Assembly (NCBI RefSeq): GCF_014287675.1
Contig: NZ_JACOPQ010000003.1
Location: forward strand, 62,001 to 126,000
DNA from: Lawsonibacter faecis
GTDB taxonomy: Bacteria > Bacillota > Clostridia > Oscillospirales > Oscillospiraceae
Direction of reading: 5' to 3'
Length of the DNA: 64,000 bases
Below are positions 24,050 to 33,714 of the stretch, piece after piece (within the stretch, counting starts at the first letter, position 1; each line of letters starts with the position of its first letter). Both the position numbers and the translations under genes were made by a program. The notes under the pieces are model-generated. The model did no database searches and was not told the origin of the DNA. It saw nothing but the letters and a program-made list of their open reading frames with translations.

Positions 24050-27000
24050 TCATCCCACCACCAATTTATTTGTCTTCTTCAAGAACTTCGCCGGAATGGG
24101 CCGGTCCAGCCTCCAGGTGATATTCATAGGACGGCTGCCCTCGTGCTTCACATAGTTCGCCGTTCCCAAGAAGGTGTAAGCCGCCGCGCCGCCGGTAATC
24201 CGGTCAGACTTGAACTCCCGGACGAACAGCAGTACCTTACTCCCCCGCTCCCGGTGGTGAATATACCGCTGTCCAGTGGGTGAGTCTACCGCCGTGGTGC
24301 TCTGGCTCTGCCAGTGGAACAGACTCTCGTTGACGGAGTAGTCCTTGTACATGGTGGTGGGCGAATAGTCCTTGTCCGCCTTGTTCAACGTCACAAAAAA
24401 CACATCCAGGCCTTTCTCTGGCAGCCACTTCACACCCTCCCGGACGGTGGTAGGTTTCATAAAGTCCAACGCCACCAGTTGCTGATCCCGGGTATAGGTA
24501 CAGTGGAGATCCAAGGGGCAGTCGAAGCCCAGCTCAACCGGCTCGTCGATGAAGTCGCTCTGCTCATACTGGTAGCGGAGCAGGTCCAGCAGCTCGCCCA
24601 GCAACACCGGATTGTGGGAGAGGGCGTGCAGATTACCCAGCACCTCATCGTTCGCCCAATCCTCCACCGGTTTCCCCCAGGTGGTGACATAAAACATCTG
24701 GAGCATCCGCTTCTCCACCTCGCTCAATTTGGAGAAATCCACGTCGCCCAGCCGGGGCAGTAAGTCCAGTAAGAAGGCGATCCATCGACGTGAGTCAATG
24801 ACGCCCAACTTGGAGAACGCCTTGGTCAAGGTGTCCTCCAACGGCTCCGCAAAGTCCTCCCACGCGTCCGCCCGGGCACAGATGCGGGAGAAGGTGGCGA
24901 ATTTATAGAGGGACCGTGGGTCCAGGTGGTAGTAGTCCAGGAAATTGGACAGGGTGAGTGCCTGACCGCTGTCCTCTGTAAAGTTGGCCGCTCGGGCCAC
25001 CAGCCCGGCGGTGTTGCCATAGGAGGTCCGGATATTGTTTAAAATGTACTTGGCCGCCTTTTTCTCCATCTGGATGTAGCAGCCCTTCGGGGCGGAGACG
25101 AAGCCGTCCTTGCTCTCTCGGGTTACGCTGCGGGTGGTGTTGCTGAGTAGGGCGGCGAACTTATCCTCAAAGTTGTAGCGCTTGTTGGCCTGACCGATAA
25201 AGTCCAGCACCGTCAGGCAGTCCTTGCCCTCGCTGAGCCGCAAGCCGCGACCCAGCTGCTGGAGGAAGATGGTCAGGGACTCGGTGGGATGCAGGAACAG
25301 CACCGTGTTCACTTCCGGGATGTCCACGCCCTCGTTGTAGATGTCCACCACGAAGATAAAGTGGACCTCGCCGCCCACCAGCCGCCCCTTGGCGGTCTTT
25401 CTTTCCTCATCGGAGGACTTCCCACTGAGGAAGATGGAGAGGATGCCGTGCTCATTGAAATAGCGGCACATGAATTCCGCGTGCGCAATGGACACACAGA
25501 AGCCCAGGCCCTTCACCTCGTTCAGGTCGGTGACGTATTTCAGCAGGGAGGATACCACCAGGTCCGCCCGGCGCTCTGACACGGCTCCGCTGAGGGTATA
25601 GAGGTTGGACAGCTCCCCCTTGTCGTACTCCATTTTAGGGCGTCCAGGTCCACTGTGTCTGTGACGCCGAAGTACTGAAAGGGGCACAGCAGCTTGCGGT
25701 CGATGGCTTCCGGCAGGCGTATCTCGGCGGCGATGCGGTTGTGGAAATAGGGCAGGACGCTCTTGCCATCCATGCGCTCCGGGGTGGCGGTGAGACCCAG
25801 GAGAAGCATGGGCTGGTAGTAGTCCAGCAGCTTCTGATAGGTCGGCGCCGCCGTGTGGTGGAACTCGTCCACCACGATATAGTCGTAGAAGTCCTGGGCA
25901 GTCTTTGCGGTGAAGTCCTGGGAATTGAGGGTTTGGATGGAGAGAAACAGATAGTCAATGCTCTCCGGTTTGTAGCTGCCCACGAACAGCTCCCCGAAGT
26001 TGGCATCCTTCAGAACCGCCCGGAAGCTGTACAGGCTCTGGCGCAGAATCTTCTCCCGGTGGGCCACGAAGAGCAGGCGGCAGGGTCGGCCAGGATTTTG
26101 TCTACAAAACCGCTTGTAGTCCAAGGCGGAGATCACCGTCTTGCCGGTTCCGGTAGCCGCCACCACCAGGTTGCGGGTGTAGCCCCGGACGGTTCGTTCC
26201 GCCTCCAACTTATCCAAAATTCCCCACTGGTAGGAGTAGGGCGCGATGTCCATATTATAGACGTCGGCGTGGTCGGCATCGCAGTACTTCTCAGCCTTCA
26301 GTGCCCAGGCGAGCCGTTCCTTCTGGTCCTCGGCGTAGTACTCAAACTCGCTGGAATTCCAGTAGCTCTCGAAGGTGGCGGCGATTTTGTTGATGGTCTC
26401 GGGCAGGTCCCGCCGGGTGACCTTCATGTTCCACTCCAGGCCGCTGGAGATAGCGGCGTTGGACAGGTTGGAGGAGCCCACATAGGCGGTGGTGAAGCCG
26501 GTGTCCCGGTAGAACACATAGGTCTTGGCATGGAGCCGGGTGCGCTTGGTGTCGTAGCTGACCTTGATGCGGGCGTTGGGCAAGGCACGCAGCTCCTCCA
26601 CCGCCTTCACATCGGTGGCGCCCATGTAGGAGGTAGTGATGATCCGCAACTCGCCGCCGTTTTGGGTAAATTCCCGCAGCTCGTCCATAATGAGCCGCAG
26701 GCCACTCCACTTGATAAAGGATACCAGCATATCGATACGGTCGGCGGAGACGATCTCCTTTTTCAGCTCGGTATACATCTGGGGCTCGTGGATGGCTCCA
26801 GTGAATAGACTGCTCTGGGCGATGGAGGTCTCCGGGCGGCTCAGGTCGGCAGCGGTTTTGCCTACTGCCAGCCGAGGATCCTGCTCCCGCAAAAGGGCTA
26901 AAAGCTGCTCTGCCCGCTGGTCAACGCCCAGCGCGGCAAAGTTAACTTCCTGCGTGGTATTTTGTATCAGGTCAACGATTTGGTTCGCCAAGCTTATTTG

Positions 27001-27195
27001 GGTGGGGAGGTCCCCGCCGTTGTCCAGCACATTGTCCAGGCCCTTCTGCACTACGTCCGCGAGGTACTGGGCCAGCACCTTGGACGCCTCTGCCTTGTCA
27101 ATGGGTGCGACGGCCTTGCGAGCCTCCGGGATCCCCGCAAGCTCGCGGTTCAGGGCGTTGTTAATGACCTGTTCGTAGAGGCCGGGGTGGAGCAT
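24050..27195 (-). pseudogene. PLD nuclease-SF2 helicase-DUF3427-like protein, frameshifted
   Basis: Two overlapping frames together encode one protein of about 1,048 residues. Frame one (27195 to about 25634): helical N-terminus, phospholipase D-type nuclease (RLHAKTYVFYRDTGFTTAYV then GSSNLS, about 210-240), Walker A VVAATGTGKT, VVDEFHH, GLTATPERMDG. Frame two (about 25640 to 24050): the second RecA domain with VDIYNEGVDIPEVNTVLFL and LQQLGRGLRLSEGKDC, then a DUF3427-like tail ending FLKKTNKLVVG. The shift falls at the TTTT tract 25633-25636 (AAAA in the mRNA); one extra A would restore the frame as DALKMEYDKGEL. It is first in the operon. It is broken in this sequence unless slippage restores it or the base is an error. 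Confidence 0.82.
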
Positions 27196-27338
27196 GGCAG
27201 GACCTTCTCTCTCGTTTCCGATTTACTACCAGTATATCCGCTGCCGTGCCCTGAGGCAAGCTGTTTGCAGGAAAAACACGGGAGTTTCCTGGGGGGCTTT
27301 TTTGTTCTGCCGCGCTTCTGCATGTGAGACCATTTAGA

Positions 27339-27368
27339 TTGTCAAACGCACGTTTTCTGCGGTACGAT
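27339..27368 (+). promoter_or_regulatory. Promoter of the right small ORF
   Basis: TTGTCA (27339-27344) and TACGAT (27363-27368) are 18 bp apart. AGGAAG precedes the ATG at 27402. The stretch 27196-27338 upstream has no gene. Confidence 0.4.
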
Positions 27369-27401
27369 AAAATTAGTCCGATACAGAAAGCAGGAAGTAC
27401 T

Positions 27402-27554
27402 ATGTCCACAATCACAATCATCAACAAAACCGTATCTATTTTCGTCTCCGTCTTTGTGCAGGGGGCCACGAACGACTTGCCCTACTGTCTGTTCTACCGG
27501 GACAGTGAGACCAACAAGCAGATATTCCAGCTCCTGATGGACAGGCAATCGTAA
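27402..27554 (+). CDS. Small conserved ORF, right copy (50 residues)
   Basis: MSTITIINKTVSIFVSVFVQ then GATNDLPYCLFYRDSETNKQ and IFQLLMDRQS. It is a paralogue of 18169-18330 in the same orientation, with its own promoter-like sequence and terminator. That gene-like arrangement argues against a chance ORF. The family is unknown to me. Confidence 0.5.
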   Translation: MSTITIINKTVSIFVSVFVQGATNDLPYCLFYRDSETNKQIFQLLMDRQS

Positions 27555-27565
27555 TTTAAAGAGAG

Positions 27566-27606
27566 GCGCGCGGCGATGATTTAAACTATCATCGCCGCGT
27601 GTTTTT
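27566..27606 (+). terminator. Terminator between right small ORF and integrase
   Basis: CGCGGCGATGAT, loop TTAAACT, ATCATCGCCGCG followed by TGTTTTTC. It also lies at the 3' end of the minus-strand integrase. Confidence 0.85.
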
Positions 27607-27607
27607 C

Positions 27608-29033
27608 TTATTTCCCTTCCGCCGCCTTTTTCTTTGCTTCAGCGATCTCCGCCTTCATCTGCACAATCAGTTCTTTTAGCTTTTCCTCGCATTCCTCACG
27701 GGTCTTGGCGTAGACGTTCTGGGCGTGCTTCTTACCGTCGGGCCACATGGGAGAGTACCTTCCCTCATATAGGTGGTCGTTGATCTCGCTGACGCAGCCG
27801 GTGCCGGGCTTGCGCTTTTTCCCTATATAGGGCTTGAAGTCGGTCATTCGCGGTGCTTCCGGTTGGGCTGTGGATGGCTCCACTTCCTCCTCTGATGCCA
27901 CCCCCTTACCGATTCCACGGTCAATGTTGACGGCGGCTGTGTGCCGCATATCGTCCGTGATGTGGGTGTAGATGTCCAGCGTGGTGGCTGCGGACACATG
28001 GCCCAACATGGCCGAGAGTGTCTTCACGTCCATGCCGTTTTGCAGGGACAGGGTTGCGAACGTGTGTCTTAAATCATGGAAGCGCACATGCTTGCATTCA
28101 GCGTGCTCCAGAATGAGCTGGAGCCGCCTGCGTACCGCACAGGGGGTCATGGGGCAGTCCTCCTTCACCGGGGAAGGAAACATCCACCGGGAGTCCACCG
28201 TCTCCCGGTACTCCTTCAGCACCTCTACCACTGCGGGCGGCAGAGTCAGTTTGCGGATGGAGGTCTTAGTTTTCGGCGTGCTGAGCTGGAGTTCACCTTT
28301 CACATCGTAAATCTGCTTATTCACATTCAGCACGCCGGTCTTGAAGTCTAGGTCGTCCCATTGGAGCGCCATCAGCTCGCCACGCCGAAGACCGGTGGCC
28401 AAGTCCAGGAGGAACAGCTCATAGTAGCCCTCCGCCTTGGCCTGGATGAGAAACCTTTGGAGTTCCTCCCGGTCCAGCACCTGCATCACCCGTGCCTTCT
28501 TGGGCGGCAACTTACAGCCGATGGCGGGGTTGGTGCGGATCAGCCCTTCCTGCACCGCTTTTTCCAGCGCGGTGCGGCAGGTGGCGTGGCACATTCTGAC
28601 CATCCTGTCGGACAGCCCCTCGCCGTAAAGGTCGGTAAAGCGTTTACGCCCCGTCTTTTTAAGCTGCGCGTAGAACTGTTGCAAATCGTTTTGTGTTAGC
28701 TTGTTCAGCGGGATATTCCCCAGCGCAGGGATGATGTGCAGGTGGATGCGGCTCTCGTAGCCCGCCTCTGTGGTGGGGCGGAGCTTGGGCTTGGAGTGAT
28801 GCTCAAACCAGTAGCCCAGCCAGTCTCCGAAAAGCATCTCGGGCTGCACCTTTGCCGACGCTGTTCCACCGCAGGATTCCTTGAGCGCCTGGAGCTTTTC
28901 CAGGCACTCCTTTTTTGTTTTGGCGAGGACGTTCTTGGTCCTGGGATAACCGTTGTCATCGTAGTCGACGACGATCCGCCCTTCCCAGCGCCCATCTTTG
29001 CGCAGTCTTACGGTTCCATCTCCGTTTTTTCAT
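27608..29033 (-). pseudogene. Tyrosine recombinase/integrase (first), start-proximal frameshift
   Basis: The catalytic part is complete: TGLRRGELMALQWDDL, HDLRHTFATL, LGHVSAATTLDIYTH, giving the R-H-R-H-Y set. The arm-binding N-terminus (NGDGTVRLRKDGRWEGRI, then AKTKKECLEKLQ) is in frame with the body but not with any ATG. ATG 29033 is followed by six A (29025-29030), and removing one A would join it as MKNGDGTVRL. About 474 residues would result. Unusually, the C-terminus repeats an arm-binding-like unit (INDHLYEGRYSPMWPDGKKH and AQNVYAKTREECEEKLKELI). It overlaps the end of the second integrase by 26 bp. Confidence 0.8.
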
Positions 29034-30210
29034 TTTTTTGCCACGGTTTCAGCTCCTTTCCGAAGAGGTCCTCCATAAAGCCGCCTACGATGCCGCTGGC
29101 GGTCTTTTGCATATCCGCCGTCACATGGGTGTAGGTGTCCAGGGTGAAGCTGGCGTTGGTGTGGCCCAGGATACCGGAGAGCGTCTTGGCGTCCACGCCG
29201 CTGGCGAGGGCGTGGGTGGCGAAGGTATGCCGCAGATCGTGGAAACGGATGCTGGGCAGATCCGCCCGCTTCAGCAAGGTCTTTAAATGGTTATAAGCCG
29301 TTCCGGGGGATACGGGCAACTCCGGCATGACGGGGTTGGGGAAGATCCACCGGCTGACGGACCTCTCCCTGCGCCGCCGCAGAAGCTCCGCCGTGCTCTG
29401 GGGCAGGACGATGGTGCGCATGCCCGTTCCCGTCTTGGTGTCGCCCAGGGAGAATACACCCAGCTTCTTGCTGTGGAGGGTGCGGCATACCTTCAGCGTG
29501 TTGTTCTTTTCGTCGAAGTCCTGCCACATCAGGCCGCAAATCTCACCCCGCCGCAGGCCGGTGGTCAGCTCGGTGTAGAAGAAATCGTGCCAGATTTCGT
29601 CCTCCTCAATGACGGCAAGGAACGCGTCCAGCTCCCGGTCGTTCAGCACCCGCTTTGCGCTGCCGCTCTGTTTGGGGACGGTGGCTCCCTCCGTGGGATT
29701 CCTGGCGATGATGTGGGCCTGCTGGGCATCCTTCATCGCCTGATGGAGCATGGCGTGGATGCGCCGGATGGTGGAGTCGGCCAGCTGACTGCCCAACTCC
29801 GGGTGCTCCTTCACGCGCCCCTCTTTCTTTAGGCGGCGGTACATCCGCTGGACGTCTTGTGTGGTGATCAGGGACACCTGCTTACCGCCCAGCTGGGGCT
29901 TGATGTATTGTTCGATATGGGTCCGGTAACCCCGCAGGGTGCCGGGGCGGACGGTGTCCGCTTTGTACGCCGTCAGCCAGCGGTCCAGCCATTCCCCCAG
30001 CGTCATGCGGCTGTCCTCAGTCAGGTCTACGTCGCGGTAGTCCTCGATATTTCGGTGGAGCTTGTCCAGCAGCTCCTTCTGCGTCTTGGCGTAGACATGG
30101 CGGAAGATGGAGTCACCGTTTTGCTTGTGACCAATAACGATGCGGCCCTCCCAGCGGCCGTCCTCCCGCTTGCGCACCATGCCGTCTCCGGACGGTCTTC
30201 TTTTTGCCAT
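29008..30210 (-). CDS. Tyrosine recombinase/integrase (second)
   Basis: 400 residues from ATG 30210, with GAGGTGA upstream. It has an N-terminal arm-binding domain (SGDGMVRKREDGRWEGRIVI, AKTQKELLDKLH), a SAM-like core-binding domain (LGEWLDRWLTAYKADTVRPG), and a catalytic domain with TTGLRRGEICGL, HDLRHTFATHAL, LGHTNASFTLDTYTHV. It is intact. It probably catalyses excision and insertion of the mobilizable core with the excisionase at 34257. It is related to the downstream integrase in domain order and several motifs, so the pair probably arose by duplication or acts together. Confidence 0.92.
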   Translation of the reverse strand: MAKRRPSGDGMVRKREDGRWEGRIVIGHKQNGDSIFRHVYAKTQKELLDKLHRNIEDYRDVDLTEDSRMTLGEWLDRWLTAYKADTVRPGTLRGYRTHIEQYIKPQLGGKQVSLITTQDVQRMYRRLKKEGRVKEHPELGSQLADSTIRRIHAMLHQAMKDAQQAHIIARNPTEGATVPKQSGSAKRVLNDRELDAFLAVIEEDEIWHDFFYTELTTGLRRGEICGLMWQDFDEKNNTLKVCRTLHSKKLGVFSLGDTKTGTGMRTIVLPQSTAELLRRRRERSVSRWIFPNPVMPELPVSPGTAYNHLKTLLKRADLPSIRFHDLRHTFATHALASGVDAKTLSGILGHTNASFTLDTYTHVTADMQKTASGIVGGFMEDLFGKELKPWQKNEKTEMEP

Positions 30211-30341
30211 CGATTTCACCTCGCTTCGGGTTTGCGCAACACAACACATACCACATTCCGTCTCGGAAAGCTATCAAATTCAGCACTAAATTTTTGCTGC
30301 TTACAACTCTCGTTCGGGAAATACCGCCCGAAGATCATTCC

Positions 30342-30370
30342 TTGCAATATCAGTGTTTTCAAGCTATACT
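30342..30370 (+). promoter_or_regulatory. Promoter of the metallophosphoesterase gene
   Basis: TTGCAA (30342-30347), a 17-bp spacer and TATACT (30365-30370). AAGGAGG at 30389 precedes the ATG at 30405. Confidence 0.65.
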
Positions 30371-30404
30371 TGACGCATCGGCCAACACAAGGAGGCGTGC
30401 TCAA

Positions 30405-31157
30405 ATGGAGCAAGCACAGAACATCGTATACCTGACTGGCGACACCCATGGGCGCTTTGACCGTGTGATAGACTTCTGTTTGCTAAAAGGGGTCACCCAA
30501 GAAAACACGTTCATCATTCTCGGTGATGCCGGTCTAAATTATTTCGGCGACGGACGGGACACGCTGAATAAGCAAGTCCTTTCCGAATTGCCAATCACCT
30601 TCTTCTGTATTCACGGGAACCATGAGATGCGCCCCGGCCCCGAGCTCGGCTATGAACTGCGGCACTATCATCGTGGGCAGGTCTGGGTCCAGCCTGCGTA
30701 TCCCAATATCATGTTCGCTGTTGATGGCGAGATCTATGATTTCTGCGGCCATGCCTGTCTTGTCATCGGCGGCACATACAGTGTAGACAAGTACTACAGA
30801 CTGGCCAGAGGCTGGCACTGGTGGGCGGATGAGCAGCCGTCACAGGAGATTATGGCCAAGGTGGAGTGCGTTCTGTCTGAACGCGATTGGCGGGTGGACA
30901 TCGTTCTCTCTCATACCTGCCCGCTGCGCTACGAGCCGGTGGAAGCTTTCCTTCCCTCGATTGACCAGTCCACAGTGGACAAATCCACTGAGCAGTGGCT
31001 CGGAGAAATTGAGCGCCGTCTTCACTATGAGCAGTGGTACTGCGGCCACTACCACATTGAAAAGCAGATTGATAAGCTCCGCTTTCTGTTTAATGACTAT
31101 GCGCTGCTCCCGCCCATATCGTCTGTGGCGGAAGCGGATGCCCGCGTCTCCCGCTAA
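30405..31157 (+). CDS. Calcineurin-like metallophosphoesterase
   Basis: 250 residues. Metal-binding motifs in order: GDTHGRFD (about 11-18), GDAGLNY, GNHE (about 68), then LSHTCP and CGHYHIE near the end, the full five-motif pattern of the superfamily. Substrate is unknown; relatives act on phosphodiesters, nucleotides or proteins. It is the only plus-strand gene within the mobilization block, with its own promoter and a terminator that overlaps its stop codon, so it appears independently expressed. It lies between integrase and relaxase and is probably cargo with a protective role, by inference. Confidence 0.88.
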   Translation: MEQAQNIVYLTGDTHGRFDRVIDFCLLKGVTQENTFIILGDAGLNYFGDGRDTLNKQVLSELPITFFCIHGNHEMRPGPELGYELRHYHRGQVWVQPAYPNIMFAVDGEIYDFCGHACLVIGGTYSVDKYYRLARGWHWWADEQPSQEIMAKVECVLSERDWRVDIVLSHTCPLRYEPVEAFLPSIDQSTVDKSTEQWLGEIERRLHYEQWYCGHYHIEKQIDKLRFLFNDYALLPPISSVAEADARVSR

Positions 31158-31176
31158 CGGGAGGCGCTTTTCTTTT
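31144..31176 (+). terminator. Terminator overlapping the stop of the metallophosphoesterase
   Basis: GCGTCTCCCG, loop CTAA, CGGGAGGCGC then TTTTCTTTTT. The TAA stop lies in the loop and second arm. Confidence 0.88.
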
Positions 31177-33137
31177 TACATGGACATGGTGGGGCCCTGA
31201 TATTCCTCATGGTCATCCGCCTTGTGGCCCAGGGCGATTTTCTTCTCCCGCTCCCGCTGACGGAGCTTGTGGTCGGTGTAGCGGATGCCCGTCGGACCGG
31301 ACTTGGGCAGGGAGTTGTCATGAAACATACTGCCGATCTGCCGCAGCAGATGGGTTGCCGCCAACAGTGCAGAGGGCGTGCGGAACTGGTCAAGCCGGTC
31401 GAGGAAGAATTGTGCGTACTCGTTGCCCTGTTCTGCGGACAGCTTCAGCCATCGTTCCGCCAGTCTCCTATCCTGCGGCACCACGCGCCCCAGCAGATAG
31501 AGCTTGCCCAACGTGTACTGGGCGAACTGGTTGCCCCGCTGCGCCGAATCATTCAAATATTCCAGCGCCTTTGGCACATCCTTCGGGACGATTTCGCCCC
31601 GCAGATACTCCTTGCCCAGCCGGTACCCGGCGTAGGAACTGCCGTTTTGTTGTGCCTGCTCCAGCCAATATAGCCCTGCCGGGATGTTCCTCACCAGCGG
31701 ATCATCGGTGAGTAACAGCTTGCCCAAAGCGTACCGGGCGACATTCAGTCCCTGCTCCGCCGCCCGCTGAAACCAATCCCGCGCCTGCTCCGCATCGGGA
31801 ATGACCACTGTGCCGTCACGGTAGAGCTTGCCCAGCAGGTGCTGGGCGTAGGGGTTGCCCGCCTGGGCGGCTGTGGTCATCTGCTCCACGGCGTAGTCCC
31901 GTTCGTCCAGCGGCAGGTCGGTGTCGTAGATTTTATCCCGATACTGACAGTAGAACACTGCGTTGTAGCGGGCGCTCTCCGGCTCGTCCGCCGCCGATAA
32001 GTCTTCATCCTCAAAGGTGATCTCTCCCAAACGGATGCGCTCGGCCTCCTGGATGACCGCGTTCTTGATGGCGCGGAATTCCTTCTGCTGGAATAATTTC
32101 TGCCGCTTGCGCTCGTCTCCTCCATAGTAACTGTCCACCTGCCCTTGGAGCTTCAGCCATTTTTCATAGCACTGTGCCACCGCCGGGATGCGTTCCATCT
32201 GGTCCACGATTTGGTCGGCGAGGGCTTTCAGGGGCTTCGGCAGGTAACCGTAACTTTTCTTACCGCGCACCGTTTCCAGTCCTTGCGCCAACTGCAACAT
32301 CAGCGTTTCCACTTCGGGATGGTCGCACAGACCTGTCTGCATGGTGCGTATCAACTCCAGCATTTCCTGCCGCGTCTGCCGTACCAACTCGTCCCGGCTG
32401 GCGGACTTCTGCTCGTAAATGTGCAACAGCTCCTGTTTGAAAATATCATTCGTGAGGACGGATTTGATTTGGCGGATGCCTGCACGGGTGAGATAAGCCT
32501 GCCCCGGTTTTGCCGACCACGCCATCATGTGGATGTGAGGATGGCCGCCCTCATCGTGGAATGCGGCGTACCAACGGAAGTCCTTCGGCGGAATCTTCAT
32601 CGCCGCCGCGATGTCATTGCGGTGGGCGCGGATAAGGTTGCGCCACGCCTGGGCGCTATCATAGCCCAGTCGGGCGGCGTCCTCCTGGTGCAGGGAGATG
32701 ATATGCGTCCAGACGTTTCCGGTATAGGAGTTGAGCTCCGCCATCGCTTCCTTTAGGTCGACGCTGTCCTCGTCACCGAACAGACCATGGGAACCGAGCC
32801 GCTCCGCGCGGGGACGGGTGGCGATGTACTTCATATAGCCGTCCATTTGACTGACCGCAGACCAGTTTTCCTCCAGTGCCATGGTAATGAGCGCTGAGGC
32901 GTTGGCTTTCGTTTTGTGTTCGAAGTAGTCGCTGTACTCATCCAGATCCTTCACGGCGGGAAAATCTCTCAGCATTTTTGCGACGAGCTGCTCCTGCTTC
33001 CGCGTGGGCGGGCGGTCATCCGCCACCTTCTGCACATGCTCACGGGTACCGATATAGCGCAGATAGCCCCCGACGCCGGCAGCGTTGCCGCTGCCAGTGC
33101 ACTTGATGTAGGGACTTTTGACGATCAGCCTTGCCAT
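31176..33137 (-). CDS. MobP-type relaxase with C-terminal Sel1 repeats
   Basis: 653 residues. The N-terminal half has FRWYAAFHDEGGHPHIHMMAWS, the H-x-H metal site of relaxases that nick oriT, and an early segment with YLRYIGTREHV typical of MobP3-like proteins in clostridial elements. From about residue 410 on there are five or more Sel1-type repeats (AAQAGNPYAQHLLGKLYRDG, AAEQGLNVARYALGKLL and so on), helical pairs for protein contact. ATG 33137 overlaps the stop of the upstream ribbon-helix-helix gene, so translation is coupled. No coupling protein or secretion genes are present, so the element would be mobilized by a helper. Confidence 0.9.
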   Translation of the reverse strand: MARLIVKSPYIKCTGSGNAAGVGGYLRYIGTREHVQKVADDRPPTRKQEQLVAKMLRDFPAVKDLDEYSDYFEHKTKANASALITMALEENWSAVSQMDGYMKYIATRPRAERLGSHGLFGDEDSVDLKEAMAELNSYTGNVWTHIISLHQEDAARLGYDSAQAWRNLIRAHRNDIAAAMKIPPKDFRWYAAFHDEGGHPHIHMMAWSAKPGQAYLTRAGIRQIKSVLTNDIFKQELLHIYEQKSASRDELVRQTRQEMLELIRTMQTGLCDHPEVETLMLQLAQGLETVRGKKSYGYLPKPLKALADQIVDQMERIPAVAQCYEKWLKLQGQVDSYYGGDERKRQKLFQQKEFRAIKNAVIQEAERIRLGEITFEDEDLSAADEPESARYNAVFYCQYRDKIYDTDLPLDERDYAVEQMTTAAQAGNPYAQHLLGKLYRDGTVVIPDAEQARDWFQRAAEQGLNVARYALGKLLLTDDPLVRNIPAGLYWLEQAQQNGSSYAGYRLGKEYLRGEIVPKDVPKALEYLNDSAQRGNQFAQYTLGKLYLLGRVVPQDRRLAERWLKLSAEQGNEYAQFFLDRLDQFRTPSALLAATHLLRQIGSMFHDNSLPKSGPTGIRYTDHKLRQREREKKIALGHKADDHEEYQGPTMSM

Positions 33138-33538
33138 CACAGGTCACCCTCACGGCGCATCCGCTGTTCCAGTGAAATGCGTCCGTTGGTCTGTTTCACG
33201 TTTTTGACGCTCTCCGCCCGCAGTCGGCGCAGAGACTCCTCGTCGATTTCAAAGGCACTGGACAGGAGGCCGTACACCATGTCCAGCTCCACTGAGTGTT
33301 TGAACATCAGGCTCGCCATGCGATCCTCCAGCATCCCCAGCCGGCCGTCAATGGCTGTGATGATCTCCTTTGGCAACAGGGATTGGGCGCCCTGTACTTC
33401 TTGGTAGTCCGTATAAAAGCGAATCGCGTTTTCGATATACTCCCGCCGGCTTCGGCTCCCGTCCATTGTATAACAGCGTTCCAGCCGCTCCCGCAGCTCC
33501 GGCTCCAACCGAATCGCCAATTTTTCTCTTTCGCTCAT
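33137..33538 (-). CDS. Ribbon-helix-helix mobilization accessory protein (MobC-like)
   Basis: 133 residues from ATG 33538, with GGAG upstream. LAIRLEPELRERLERCYTMDGSRSRREYIENAIRFYTDY is a ribbon-helix-helix DNA-binding domain. The rest is helical, ending with RRLRAESVKNVKQTNGRISLEQRMRREGDL. Located directly before the relaxase with stop-start overlap, it most likely binds oriT and helps the relaxase. Its own upstream region (33539-33714) is the natural place for oriT. Confidence 0.82.
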   Translation of the reverse strand: MSEREKLAIRLEPELRERLERCYTMDGSRSRREYIENAIRFYTDYQEVQGAQSLLPKEIITAIDGRLGMLEDRMASLMFKHSVELDMVYGLLSSAFEIDEESLRRLRAESVKNVKQTNGRISLEQRMRREGDL

Positions 33539-33714
33539 ATTTTCTCCGTTTCTCCGCAAGACCCCTGCGGAAAGGCTGTCCACATGGGGTTTCTCTGAAT
33601 TTCAGACCTCTGCGGCACATATCTTCCGTTTCAAGACCCCCGTTCCGTACCCCCCGAAACTGCCCGCACTGCGGGCAGTTGTGACCGGGCCGGCGCGCTT
33701 GCGACGCCTGCCCT
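33539..33714. other. Candidate oriT region
   Basis: A non-coding stretch upstream of the relaxase/accessory pair with an inverted repeat AACTGCCCGC / GCGGGCAGTT at 33658-33680. Position fits an origin of transfer. There is no nick-site consensus I can name, so this is inference. Confidence 0.25.
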
